The notes beneath the pieces were generated by a model that did no database searches, was not told the DNA's origin, and saw nothing but the letters and a program-made list of their open reading frames with translations. A stretch of 64,000 nucleotides of DNA from SVTX01 sp051867975 (GTDB lineage: Bacteria; Bacillota; Clostridia; Oscillospirales; CAG-272). Below, in pieces: positions 13,701-28,700 of the stretch; positions within the stretch are counted from its first letter, which is position 1, and every line of letters begins with the position of its first letter. The translations under genes and the position numbers were made by a program. The stretch is from assembly GCA_051867975.1 (NCBI GenBank), contig JBJDZM010000079.1, positions 1-64,000 of the forward strand. Reading direction: 5' to 3'.

Positions 13701-16700
13701 TGAGAGCATAAATACGACGGATAGTCGATAGCTTTAAACTTTGTGCCGGTGCAACAGTGCCGGAAGGAGAAGTATTATCTATGGAATCAAATTCAGCAAA
13801 CACGGAATTTAACTGTAACAGATTACTTGACCTGTTACGTGTTTCGGGAAAAAATTTTGACCTTGAAAAGGTCAAACGTGCATATGAATATGCAAATGAG
13901 CTTCACCGCGGACAGTTTCGTCAGAGCGGAGAGCCGTATATCTCGCACCCATTGGCGGTTGCGGAAATAGTCGCCGGACTCGGTCTTGACACCGACTCGG
14001 TATGTGCGGCGTTGCTCCACGATACGGTCGAAGACTGCTCTGATAAGGTCGAACTTCGTGATATCGAAAAAAATTTCGGAAAAGATGTCGCTCAGCTTGT
14101 CGACGGACTGACAAAAATCGTTTTTTTGCAGGTAGAGGATAAGGAAGAGCAGCAGATAGAGAATCTTCGCAAAATGCTGCTTGCCATGCATAGAGACGTT
14201 CGAGTTATCTTTATAAAGCTCTGCGACAGACTGCATAATATGCGCACGCTTGACGCGAAGCCCGAGGAAAAGAGACGTTTGACCGCGCTTGAAACGATGC
14301 AGGTTTACGCACCCTTGGCGCACCGTCTCGGAATACAGAAGATCAAGCAAGAGCTTGAAAATATAGGTATCCGTTACCTTGACCCGATAGGATATAAGGA
14401 GGTTAAGGATTCAATCGAGAATAAATACGGACAAAGCCTTAACGTAATTGAGAATATTCGCTCTGAAATATCCGAAAAGCTCACGGAGAATCATATAAAC
14501 TTCACGCTTGAAGGACGAATCAAAACTGTTTACAGCATCTACAAAAAGATGTATAACCAGAACAAGAGCTTTGATGAAATATACGATTTTTACGCCGTCC
14601 GAGTCATCGTTGAGACCGAGCTTGAGTGTTATACCACGCTCGGACTTATACATGAGATGTTCAATTCTATCCCGGGACGTTTCAAGGACTATATATCAAC
14701 TCCGAAGCCCAATATGTACCGTTCTCTCCACACCACTGTAATAGGACGTGACGGAATCCCGTTTGAAGTACAGATACGTACAAGAGAGATGCATCACATT
14801 GCGGAATACGGTATCGCGGCGCACTGGAAGTACAAGTCGGGCGCATCCTCTAAGGAAGATATGGACAAAAAGCTTGAGTGGATATCCAAGCTTATCGAGA
14901 CAGAGGGTGAGACGCGCGACCATGATGAGTTTATTAACGCGCTGAAGACCGATATTTTTCAGGACGAAGTGTTTGTATTTACACCGAAGGGCGATGTAAT
15001 AGCGCTTCCACAGGGGGCTACGGTCATTGACTTTGCATTTGCAATACACTCTGCGGTTGGAAACAAGATGATAGGCGCGAAGATCAACGGAATGATAGTG
15101 CCTATTGACCGAGTCGTCGAAAACGGAGAGATAGTCGAAATACTGACGTCGTCGGTTTCAAAGGGACCGAGCAGAGATTGGCTCAATATCGTCAAGACAA
15201 GCGAGGCGCGCTCAAAAATCAAGCAGTGGTTTAAGAAGGAGACTCGCGTTGAGAATATATCTCTCGGACGCTCTATCGTTGAAGGGGAGTTCAGAAAACA
15301 GAATCTCAAGCTTGACGAGCAGGAGAGAGGCGAGGTAGTTACCGCAATTGCGCAGAGAATCGGATTTGCGAGTGCCGACGACCTCTATAACGGCGTCGGA
15401 TACGGCGGAATATCTATAAACAAGCTTTCCAACAAGATAAAAGAGGAATCGTTAAGATTTACCGCCCCGGAGAGCGAGCCTGTGGAGATCACCGAAGAAC
15501 AGCTTGTTCAAAAAACCGTTGCTAAGCCGAAAAACCTCAAGTCGAACAGCGGCATTATCGTCGACGGCGAGAGCGGATGTCAGGTCAAGTTTGCAAAGTG
15601 CTGTAACCCTCTGCCGGGCGATGAAGTGATCGGATTTGTCACAAAGGGCTATGGAATATCGATACACAAGAAGGATTGCCCGAATGTAATCGAGGGCATG
15701 AAGAAGGAAGAGAACAGCGACAGATGGAAGATCGCGCGCTGGGAAGCCTCCGACGGTCAGGACTCGTCGAGAAATGTCTACGAGGCTCTGCTCCAGCTCT
15801 TTACCGAGGACAGGATGGGAATGCTTGCGGACGTTGCGGTCGCGCTTGCCGATATGAAGGTCGCTATATTGCAGGTAAACTCGCAAAAGCGCACTAACGG
15901 AAGGTGTATAATAAGTCTGAAGATAAGCTGTAAGAACATCGACCACTACAATTCTATTGTCGCGCGCCTCCGTTCTCTTGACGGAGTCGACAGCGTGGGA
16001 CGCGGATTTTCATAAATAAGGACAGGAAAAATGAAAGCAGTAATTCAGAGAGTAAAAAATGCATATGTGAGGGTCGACGGTTTGACTGTCGGCGAGTGCG
16101 GCGAGGGACTTATGATACTTCTCGGCGTTGCTCGGGGAGACTGCGAGGAGGACGCAAGACTACTCGCTGCCAAGATATGCAATCTGAGAATTTTTACCGA
16201 CGAAAACGACAAGATGAATCTTTCTGTCAAAACGGTCGGCGGAGAGGCTCTCGTCATTTCTCAATTCACTCTTATGGCGAATTACAAGCACGGAAACCGC
16301 CCCGATTTTCTTGAAAGCGCACCGCCAGACGAGGCAAACAGGCTTTACGAGTATTTCGTCTCGCTTATGTCGGATGAGCTGAAGCATGTAGACAAGGGAA
16401 TATTCGGAGCGCATATGGAGGTCGGACTTGTGAATGACGGACCTGTGACCATTGTAATGGACAGCGAAATGCTGAAAAAGAAACAAAAATGAAAAGGACA
16501 GGATTTTTTAATGAAGCTTAATGTAAGCGGAAATATAAATCAATATTATGTGCAGACGCTTTGCATGATATTTTTCCCGGGAGAAAAATTTTCAGAGGAT
16601 CAATGTGCAGAGACCGACGGCGAGGCTGTACCCGAGTTGTCTCTCACGCTTGAAGAAAATGACGACGGAGTCAAGGTGTTTGCGGAGCTGTCTCTTGATG

Positions 16701-19700
16701 AAAAGTTTTCGTCGTGCGAGAAGATTTATCCCGTGCGTGACGATATAACACCGGACAGGCTCAAAAAGATTGCGGTCGGAGATGCCATTCTTTCGGTTTG
16801 CGGAGAGGCAATAGGTTACCGCCCATCTTGGGGCATGCTTGTCGGCGTAAGACCGTCAAAGGTCGCGACCGAGATGCTTGAGAGCGGAATGAGCAAGACG
16901 AGAGTTAAAAAGGCACTTGTAAGTGATTATTTTGTTATTCCCAAAAAAGCATCGCTTGCGACCGAGGTCGCGCTCAATGAGGCTGAATTTGTGAAAAGCG
17001 CAGATAGCCGTGAGTGCAGTGTCTATATCTCAATTCCTTTCTGCCCGACAAGGTGCGCGTATTGCTCGTTCGTATCATATACGTCAAAAAAGCTCCTCTC
17101 GACTATTCCCGACTATCTTACCGCACTCATCGACGAGATAAACAGGACGTTTTCGCTGATACGTGAGCTTGGACTCAAGGTCAAGACCGTATATATCGGC
17201 GGAGGAACACCGACGATACTTGATGAGACTCAGCTCGACCTTCTGCTATATACCGTCGAGAGCAATATCGACATCTCGACTCTTGCGGAATATACTCTTG
17301 AAGCAGGACGCCCCGACACGATAACCGAAGGAAAAATGCGTATAGCATACAAGAGGGGAGTTACGAGAATAAGCGTCAACCCCCAGACTCTGAATGACGA
17401 CGTGCTGAAGATAATCGGACGCTCGCACACAGCGGATGACTTTTTGAGAGCATACGATATCGCACGAAATTCGGGAATTAAGATAATAAATACCGACGTT
17501 ATTGCAGGTCTTCCGGGCGACAAGTTTTCAAGCTTTGCGGCGTCGTATGACAAGATAGTGTCATTAAGACCCGAAAACTTGACAGTACATACGTTCAGCG
17601 TAAAGAAGGCGAGTGATTTCCTCAAAAACAGCAGTCATATCTACTCCGTGCGCGGAGGCGACGTCGGAAAGTGCATCGACTACTCGCAGATAACCGCACA
17701 GCACGAGGGATATCAGCCGTATTACATGTATAGGCAGAAAAATACGGTCGGAAATTATGAGAACGTAGGCTTTGCGCTCGACGGATACAAGGGACTTTAC
17801 AACATCTACATGATGGAAGAGATACACTCGATCTTCGCATGCGGAGCGGGAGCGGTCTCGAAATTTGTTGATTATCTGCCACGGGACGGCAGTCCGAGAG
17901 TGATTGAGAGATTTTTCAATCCCAAGTACCCATACGAATATCTCTCTGATAACAAGACCGACAGAAAAATAGAGGCGGCACGTGAATTTTACGCGCGCAG
18001 AAATTTAGTGTGAAGGAAGAGAAATGAAGATTTTATTCAAGAATGTCAGGACACTTGAGGGCGGTGTGAACGGCTCGGTAAATCTGCTCACAGACGGTAA
18101 ATTTATATCCTACATCGGCAAAGACACCCCCTGTGCGGACAAGGTGATAGAGGGCAACGGAAATCTCCTTATGCCTGCCTTTTACAATGCTCACTGCCAC
18201 AGCGCGATGACTCTTTTCCGCGGATACGGAGACGACCTCCCGCTTCAAAAGTGGCTCAATGAGAAGATTTTTCCCGCAGAGGACAGACTGAACGAGGAAA
18301 GAGTTTATACAGGCTCACTTCTCGCAATCGCCGAGATGATAAGATGCGGCGTGGTCTCATTTTCGGATATGTATTTCTTCCTCGACCAGACGGCGAGAGC
18401 AGTAGAGGAGAGCGGTATAAAGGCAAATCTCTCGCGTTCTATCGTTTCATTTGATAAGGATGAGGATTTCTCAAAGAATACGAGAATAAAGGAGTCGCTT
18501 GATGTCTTTAACAGATGGAACGGACAGGCGGACGGAAGAATAAAGATCGATATGTCTCTCCATGCCGAATACACCAATGTCGAACCCTGCTTCAGATATG
18601 TAGCGGAGCTTACAAAGGAACTTAAGACCGGATTTCAGATACACGTATCCGAGACAAAGTCGGAGCATGAGGAGTGCATACAAAGACACGGAATGACACC
18701 CATGCGTTTTCTTGAGAGTTGCGGAGTGCTTGAGCTTCCCGTGACTGCGGCGCATTGTGTTTACGTTACCGATGACGATATCAGGCTTATGGCAGAGAGA
18801 GGAGTCACCGCGGCTCACAATCCGGTCAGCAATCTCAAGCTCGGAAGCGGAATAATGCCTTACGCCAAAATGAAGGCGGCAGGAGTCAATGTTGCCCTCG
18901 GAACCGACGGAGTTGCATCGAATAATCGATTGAGCGTCCTTCGTGAGCTTCAGTATGCGGCGCTTATCCATAAGGGCGCGGAATGCGACCCTGCCGCGAC
19001 TAGCGCGCACGAGATGATAAAATGCGCAACACGCAACGGAGCGGTTGCGCAGGGAAGAGATGATTGCGGAGAGATAAGGGAGGGCATGAGGGCTGACCTT
19101 ATTCTCATTGATATGGATGCGGTCAACAATATCCCGTCCTATGACCTTGAATCGACCGTTGCATATAGTGCTGACGAGTCCAATGTTTTGATGACTCTCG
19201 CCGACGGCAACATACTTTACGACAGGGGAACATATACTACGATTGATGAAGAATTGATGAAATATAACGCAAAGAAGGTTATCTCTCATTATTTTGACTG
19301 AAATCGGAGGATAGATGGAGAAAAAACGGCTGGAGCTTGAGATAATAAAAAGCAAGGGACAAACGAAAAAAGAAGGAAATCGAAATTTTTATTCGGGCGT
19401 TCTTGTCCTCTCGCTTTCAGCCGTTATAGTCAAGATTATCGGACTTGTCTACAAAATACCCATGCTCAGACTTTTAGGCAGCGAGGGCATGGGATATTTT
19501 AATTCCGCTTACGAGATATATGCGCTTTTGTGTATCATCTCGACCGCGGGACTGCCCGTGGCAATGTCGGTGATGATATCGAGGGAGAGAGACGGAGCGG
19601 AGAGTATCTTCAAGGCGTCAATGAGACTGTTTTTAGTCCTCGGGGTGCTTGGAAGCGCACTAATGCTTGGTTTCTCATATCCGCTTGCAATTTTTCTCGG

Positions 19701-22700
19701 AAGCGATAAGAGCTTTTATTGTATATTGGCTATCGCACCGACTCTCTTTTTTATCTGCGTGACGAGCGCATACAGGGGATATTTTCAAGGGCTGTCACGC
19801 ATGATGCCAACGGCAGTGTCGCAGGTGATAGAGGCACTCGGAAAGCTTGTTTTGGGTCTGCTTTTTGCTTATGTCGCTTTGATTTCGGGATTGCCGGTTG
19901 AAACAGTCGCCGCCTTCGCGGTGCTTGGACTGCTGTGCGGAAGCGCGATATCCTCTTTGTACCTTTTGCTTGTCAAAAGGTTTAAAAGAGAGACTCTGCA
20001 AATCGGTTTATCCGAAGGAACAAGAGGGATAACGAAAGAGCTTATATCATCGGCATTTCCGATAACGCTTTCGGCGGCGGTCGTGAGTGTAACGAAAATG
20101 ATTGATATGACGATGATACTCCGCCGTCTTCAGGATATAGGCTATTCGGGAGAACAAGCCTTTTCGGCGTATGGCGGATATACCACGCTCTGCCTGCCGC
20201 TTTTCTCGCTCGCACCTGCGCTTATAAGCTCGGTTGCCATGCCTATCCTGCCGAAGCTCAGTCATGCGATAGCGCTCGGAGACCGTGAGACACAGGCAGA
20301 GACCGTAAATGACGGTATGCGCTTGACATCAATCATAGCGATGCCGATGTCGGTTGGACTTGTACTTTACTCAAAAGAAATACTTGAATTGCTGTTCCGC
20401 GGAGAATACAGTGCGATAGAGCTTTGTGCGCCGCTGCTTACACTGCTCTCGCTCTCAATTACGTTTTCATGTATGGTAACGCTCGGCAATGCGATACTCC
20501 AGGCTTACGGGCGACCGTCCTTGCCTTTGCTTGCAATGGGTGTGGGAGCGGTAATAAAAATAATCCTCGCATATTTTCTCATTGGAAACATCGAGATAAA
20601 TATTGCAGGCGCACCGATAAGCACGTTTTTTTGCGATCTTGTGATAAATATAGTAAATTTTCATTTTATCAGCAGACTTGTGCCGGGGAAGCTCGATGTC
20701 GGAAAAGCGTTTGTCGCTCCGTTTGCGGCAGCCGTCATATCGGTAGGCGCATCGAAGATTATTTACGGTGCCATGTCTGCAAAGCTCGGAGAGGGAACAT
20801 TTCTCACACTTTGCGCAATTGCTTCAGCGGCAGTAATGTACCTTATCACATGTATCGCGCTTAAGGTAATAGATGTAAACGAGATAAAAAGAATGGTCAC
20901 GGCGAGAGGAAAGTCCTCAGTGACCGACTGATATATCATAAGAGAGGAAGAATAAAAATGAACATTTTGACGGATAATGAAAGACAGGAAAAAATCGCAC
21001 GCCTTCTGAGCGCGCAAAAATATGACTTTGATGACCTTGTAGAGATAGTAACGGTGCTCAGAAGCAACGGGGGATGCCCTTGGGACAAGGAGCAGACACA
21101 TAAGAGCCTGCGCCGAGACTTTATCGAAGAAACATACGAGGTCATCGAGGCGATAGATACCGAGGACCCGAAGCTGCTTCGCGAAGAACTCGGAGACGTC
21201 ATGCTTCAGGTCGTTTTTCATGCGGATATTGAACACGAAGAGGGAAGATTTGATATCAACGACGTTGCAAATGATATCTGCGTCAAACTCATACACCGTC
21301 ATCCGCATGTTTTCGGAGAACTAAAGCTCGATAACAGCGCGGACGTGCTTGAAAATTGGGATAAGATAAAGGGCGTGGAAAAGCAGAGAAACACTCTGAC
21401 TGATAAGCTGCGCTCGATCCCTCCCATGCTTCCCGCGCTTATGCGAGCGCAAAAGGTTGGAAAAAAGGCATCATTTTTTGATTTTGAGACGACCGAAGCG
21501 GTTTATGATAAACTCTATGAGGAGATATCGGAGGTCAAAGAGGCGGCAGAGTCGGGTGACGGTGACGCGGTAATGGAGGAGATGGGCGACCTGCTTTTGA
21601 CGGTCACAAGCCTTGCCCGCAAGCTCGGAGTTGACAGCGAACAGGCGCTTTTCAACGCAACGAACAAATTTATTGACAGATTTGAGAAGGTCGAAAATTC
21701 CGTTTTGAAACAAGGAAAAAGGGTTGAAAATATGACTATGACCGAGCTTGATGAGATATGGGATGGCATAAAACACAAACAATAGTCTGAAAATGCCGAA
21801 AAAACCAATAAAAATATGGATTTTCGCATATTTTTTTACGAAAAACTATTGCAAATATTTATTTTGTATGGTATAATTAGCTAAACAAATGAAGTGGATT
21901 TGCCGTTTGGGTGGTGCATTTGACTACTGTTTTGCATTTCCATAAAATATATAAAAAAGAAAGAGGTTTACCATGAAAAAGTTACAGCTTACAGACGCAG
22001 TAGCAGCAAAGGCACAAATGACAAAGAAGGATGCAGCGGCAGCAGTTGACGCAGTTCTCGAAGTAATCGCAGAAGCACTCGCAAGCGGCGATGATGTTAA
22101 GATCACAGGCTTTGGCGGATTTGAGGTTAAGGAGCGCGCAGCAAGAGAGGGTAGAAACCCCAAGACAGGCGAGAAGGTAGCTATCCCTGCTTCCAAGTAC
22201 GTTGCATTCAGCGCAGGCAGTACACTTAAGGAAAAAGTAAACGGCTGATTTAAATGAGGCTTGATAAATATCTGAAGGTATCGAGAATAATAAAGAGACG
22301 TACCGTTGCCAACGATGCATGCGATACAGAGCATGTCAGCGTTAACGGCAGACCTGCAAAGGCATCATACGATGTCAAGCAGGGCGACATCATTGAGGTT
22401 ACATTCGGACAGAGAACGCTTAAAGTCAGGGTTCTCGACGTAAAGGACTTCACCGCAAAGGCAGACGCATCGTCACTTTATGAAGTAATCGAATAACCGT
22501 GAAGATCTCCGCATATAATGTACTATTCGGTGCTGTATGCGGAGGTTTTTCTATGAATGAGTCGGTTTCGCAAAAAAGACATTCAATTTTCTCGTCCCAG
22601 AGAGAGGGGATAAAAATAGATGGAGTTATCGATGTTGTAAGTTTTGACGAGCGCGGAGTTGCACTTGAAACGGTGTGCGGAAGTATGGCGGTCGAGGGTG

Positions 22701-25700
22701 AAGAATTGCATGTAACCGTCCTCAACATAACAGATGGAAAGGTCGAGATTGAAGGCAGAATAAACGGTATATATTACTACGAAAACAGACCGAGCGAAAA
22801 ACGCGGACTTTTCTCAAGGCGCCGCGAGTGAGAGGTGAGATGAATTGATAGATCTCTCGCAGGAGCTGATTTTTTCGCTGATTTTAAGGTCGCTCGCTAT
22901 TGGGGCATTGCTGGGTCTTGCGTACGAGTCCGTGCGGATATTAAAGATGCTTATAGGAATAGGGAAAAAGGGAAGATTTCGCAAAGCTATTTCCGCAGTT
23001 TTATTATTTATTACAGACTTTCTCTTTTGTCTTCTTTCGGCATCGGTTGCGATTCTCCTGACTTATAATGTGAGCGGAGGAGTATTTCGCGGATGTGTTT
23101 ATCTGTGTATGGCGCTCGGACTGCTGCTGTACAGGCTTACCGTAGGCAGGATTTTGTATAAGATCGAGTTGGTCTTGACAGGGTTTATCAAAAAAGTGAT
23201 AAAGACCGTTTTGAAAATCTTTTTCGTTCCCATCAGGGCAATTTTTTTGCTGTTTGTTAAATTATATGGCTTGACAATAGGTAAAATTATTGGTAAAATA
23301 AAGTGTAAGGCAGAGCAAAGACGGCAAGAGCGAAAAAAGGCACTTGAAGAAGAGGAAGCCAATGCAAACAAGTCTTTGTGCGAGCCTATGTGTGAAAAGG
23401 AAGAGGATAAGAATGTCTGTAAACGAGAAGGATACAAAAAAGAAGGTCGAATCAGCTTCGGCAGGCGCAGAGCCTCTTGAGCAAATTGCAGACGAGCAGT
23501 CCGAGAAGAATTTGGAATGCGCGATAAAGAAGGGGATGAAGACCCCACATATAAAGGTGATATCGAGGCTTTTGCTTGCGACGTTGCTTTTGTCGGCGCT
23601 TGCATCGTTTGGTGCCGGGCTGATTAAATATAATGAATTGCAGAGGGAGAAGGCGGCTCTTGAGCAAAAGCTCGACGAGCGCGAGGCGGAGGTTGAAAAA
23701 CTCGAATATCTTATTAATTGCCCCGTGGACTATGATTATATTGTCAGGGTTGCGAAGGAAAAGTTGAATCTCTATCTTCCCGACGAGATAATATATCACA
23801 ATGATTCAAATAAGAAATAGTGTTTTCAGAATATAAGCGACAAAAGAGGGATGAGTCAAATGCGCAGATGCGTTTGACTCATCCCCCTTGTTTTGATGTT
23901 TTATTTAACAAATACGCTGACGCTCAAAGGACTGACCGAAACCTCCCCCGAGGCAATCTCGATAGCTTCGCTGCCTGCCGTGGTACCGTTTGCCACGAGT
24001 TTATACACGCCGTCAAGCTCGGCATTTAAAATTTCCGAAGATGGATTTATCACAACTATTGCCTTCTCACCGTCGGGAGAAACAAATTCCGCCACGGTCG
24101 CACCGTATTTGAGGTCGGTGAAGGTGACAGTTACGTCGGTTCCGCTTGTGAATATGCCGTATGTTTTTCTCATTTCGAGAAGACCTTTGTAATACTGCAT
24201 CATGGCGTATTCATAAGAGTCGGGAGTCAGTGCATCCCAATTGATGTTGTTTATCTCGTCGCTCGAATTATAGCTGTTGTGCTCGCCGTCCTTCGTGCGG
24301 AGCATTTCCTCTCCTGCTTGCATAAAAGGAGTACCTTGGGATATCATCAGTATTGCCGCGCCGAGTCGGTTCATCGCCATTCTTTCTTCGACCGTTGCGT
24401 CGGGATTTGTAATTGCAAGCTTATCCCAAAGAGTGTGGTTGTCATGCGCGCTCATATAGTTTATAACCATCGCGTTGTCAACTCTCCACGTCTGCCCCGA
24501 GATACTTCCGCCCGAGATACCGAATTGGATCTTTCGGAGATTTACTGATGCATTGCCGTTGATATATCCGCCGACATTTTCGTCAAATACGCTTCCTTTG
24601 AGTCCGTCGCGAATGACGTCGTTAAATACCGCAATACTTCCTGCCGCATCATTCGTAACGGGAACCTTGCTGATATTGCCTTGATTTGCCTGTGACGAGC
24701 CGTCAATAGTCGCGCCCATCGTCCAGCCCTCACCGTAGATTATTGCGTCGGGGTCAATCGTATGGACTGCCGCCTCGATATTCTTCATCGTCTCAAGGTC
24801 GTGGAGTCCCATGAGGTCAAAACGAATTCCGTCAAGGTTATATTCCTCAACCCAATACTTTACACTGTCTACCATAAATTTGCCGAACATATAGCGCTCC
24901 GATGCGGTGTCATTCCCGCAACCCGATGCGTTTGAATTCACGCCCTTATTCGTGTACCTGTAATAGTAGTAGGGAACTATCTTGTTGAACGAGCTGTTGG
25001 CGTCATACGTATGATTATATACAGCATCCATGATGACACCGATTCCCGCATCGTGCAGAGCCATGACCATCTGTTTGAATTCATTTATTCTGACCTCACC
25101 GTGATACGGGTCTGTGGAATAGCTTCCCTCGGGAACATTGTAGTTTTTCGGGTCGTAACCCCAATTGAAGCCCGAGTCTGGGTTCGACTCGTCGATCGTT
25201 GCGTAGTCGAAAACGGGGAGTAGGTGGACGTGAGTGATTCCGAGGTCTCTGAGGTAATCAATTCCTACGGGAACGCCTGCCGCATTGGTGAGTCCCTTTT
25301 CGGTGAAGGCGAGATATTTGCCCTTGTACTGAGAAGATGAAATCTTGTTTGAGAAATCACGGACATGTACTTCCCAAATAGATGCATCTGTGTAGTTCTC
25401 AATGCCTGTTGTAAAGGCACGGTCAGACTCCCACCCATCGGGGTCGGTCATGTCGAGATCTACTACCATGCTGCGGTTGCCGTTAAGCCCGGCGGCTTTT
25501 GCATACGGGTCGGTCGCGGTCTGGGTTCCTACCGAGGTGGTGACGGTATACGTGTAATATGTTCCGTGACCGCACGCTTCGGTGTGTGACCATACACCCT
25601 TGTCTCCGCGTACCATTTCGACCTGCTTATATGCCCCTCCCTCGTTACCCGAGGCGTAGAGGTCAAGCACGACGCGAGACGCGGTCGGTGCCCAGACCTT

Positions 25701-28700
25701 GAAGGTCGTGTTTTCACCGTTTATGACCGCTCCGAGGTCATCGCCGTCGTAAAGAAGGTTGTCCTTGAAATATTTGCTGTCAAAAATTTCTGTCGGAACG
25801 GCAACCTTTTTGCCGTAGCCGTCAAGTTCGACCGTGTATTCCTTGGAAATGTCTATCTCTTCCTCAATCGTAATATAGGATTTGGAAGAATTGACACCGA
25901 GGTTTGATATTTCGCTCACGGTCATTTTTTTGTCGCCCTGATATACGCTGACCATGCTTTGGTCGGTTATTTTTGCGGCAGGGGAGATGTTTATCTGTAT
26001 TTGGTGCAGGTCGGTAATACCTGCGAAGGTAAAGTTTTTAATCTGCATAAGGTTCTTTCCGTCATGTGAAGTGTACTGAGCGCCGTCTCCGGGCTTCAGC
26101 CAAATAAATGTTTCCTCGTCTTCCAAAATGGCAAATCTGTCATCGGAGAAGTCTTTTGTCGCGCTTCCCCAGGACGTGCCTCCCGGATCCGAGCAATCGC
26201 GTCTTACGATAAATCCTACCTCTGTGATGTTTTCGGGAATGTTGACAACGACCTTTGCTCCGTATTCACATTCGTGGAAAAGGTATCCGCTGCCGTCTTT
26301 TCCGTCCCACCACATCCAGATGTCGCATGTTGCGATGTCAAGATTCGGATATGTCCAATAAATGGTCAGTTGTTTATACCCGTCTTCTCGGGGAATTGTG
26401 TATTCACCCTCGGGAGGCTGCCACGGCGAAGTGCTGCCCATAGATGTCTCTGTTTCTGTGTCGGTCGGAGTGTTCGATATGACATTGCACGAGGTCAAGA
26501 CTGCACTGAGGAGAATAATTAGCGCAAGAAGGGTAGCGATAATTTTAAAGCTTGTTTTCTTCATGTTTACCGTCCGCCTTTCGCCCAAATGTGTTTTACG
26601 CTTTAAGTCTGTTGGCTTTCTCGGTGTACGAATATATTTTTTTCTCAAGCTTTTTCGTGTCATATCCGGGGTCAATGCGCCAGCCCCAGTTTCCGTCGGG
26701 CTTTGAGGGGACGTTCATTCTTCCTTCCTCGTTTGTAAGCTCAAGATAGTCCTGCATGCTGATAATGCAGAGATTGGCTATTGACTTCATTGCAAAATTG
26801 ATACATGCGGCGGTGGGAGTCTGCCTGCCCGGAATTTTATATTCCTTTTTAAATCTCGCCAACGATTCCTCATCGAGAGACTCATACCATGACCTTGTGC
26901 AGTCCGAGTCATGCGACGAGGTGTATACGATACAGTTATTCGTTTCAAACATTCTCGGCAGGTATTCGCTGTCATCCGCTCCGAAGGCAAACTGAAGGAT
27001 CTTCATTCCGGGGAAGGACGTGTATGCGAGCAGTTCGCGGACGTCGTCGGTGATATATCCGAGGTCCTCGGCAATTATCTTTCCGTCGGGGAAAGCCGCC
27101 TTTATTGTTTCGAAAAGCTCTTTTCCGGGAGCATCGCACCACTCTCCGTTTATTGCGTTTTCGGCATCGGCGGGAATCGAGAAATAACTTGCAAAGCCGC
27201 GGAAGTGGTCTATTCTCAAAAGATCAAACAGAGAGAATGCGCATCCGACTCTGTCTATCCACCATCTGAAGCCCTCGTCCTGCATCTTCTCCCAATTGTA
27301 TATCGGGTTGCCCCACTTTTGACCTGTTACGGAATAGGCATCGGGAGGACATCCCGCAACGACCGTAGGATTGTAATTTTCATCAAGCAGGAATTGGTCA
27401 GGGGCGCGCCAGACGTCCATGCTGTCGTGCGCCACGTAAATAGGCATATCTCCTATTATCATGATACCCTTTGAACGCGCGTATTCATGGAGAGCATTCC
27501 ACTCAGACATAAATTCAAACTGAAGCCACTTCCAGAATCCACATTCGTTGGAAAATTCATAAGCACGCTCACGAGCGGATGCGCAATTTCTGTACTGAGG
27601 CTCCCATGTTATCCAAGAAGCGTGGTTATATTTAACCTTGAGTGCCATGAAGAGTGCATAGTCTTCAAGCCATGAAGAATTGTCGGCGCAGAATGAATTA
27701 TATTCTTCGTCGGGAACAAATCGCGAATATGCAACTCTCAAAATGTTGTACCGTGAAAAGAAAAGCTTTCCGTAGTTGACTTTTCCTTCGTCTGCTTTCT
27801 CTCCCGACAGGTCTTTTTCATTTAAAAGTCCCTTGCCTGCAAGAATGTCGAGGTCAATAAAGTAGGGATTTCCGGCAACCGATGCAGGCGACTGATATGG
27901 GCTGTCGCCGTACGACGTGGGATTGAGAGGAAGTACCTGCCAGCAGGTTTGTCCGCATCTGTCGAGAAAATCGACAAAATCAAAAGCCGACTTGCCGAAG
28001 GAGCCGATGCCGTATTCGTTCGGAAGACTGCTTATAGGCATTAAAATGCCGCTTTTATTCGTAAAACCAAATATTTTTTCACAATTTTTCATAAAAAATC
28101 CTTTCATTGTCATATATTTTGACCAAGAATTATTATATCATCCAAATCGGATTAAGTCAATGCTTTTTGAAAAATTTTTATTCATTTTTACCTAAACAAA
28201 CAAATACGCGCAAAGAAAATTGTGCATAATTTCCTTTACGCGTATTCTATGGTTAATTCTCCAAAATTATAAACTAAGAATCCACTGTGCCAGCATCAAA
28301 GTCAAAGGCATCGACAAAACCGAGATTATTGAGGATGTCCCGACAACGACAGAGGAATAACCCGAGTCGAGTCCGTAGGTTTCGGACATCATTGATACAG
28401 TTGATGCGGCGGGAAGAGCCGCGGCGGCTGTGACAAACATGGCGTATATCTCAAGACCGTCAACGGGGATAAGGATAAGCAGTATCTTTGAGATAACACA
28501 GACGAGCAGAGGAAGCACAAAGAGCTTCATGATATTGAAATAATAGAGCTTCCATGAGCAGAATATCTTCTTTGCGCTTTGTGTCGCAATGAGCGCACCC
28601 GTAATAAGCACCGATATCGGTGTGCAAAGATTTGTAAGATAACTCAACGCTTTTGAAATAAACTCGGGCATTTCAAAGCCTATCGAGGGCGCTTTGAGAA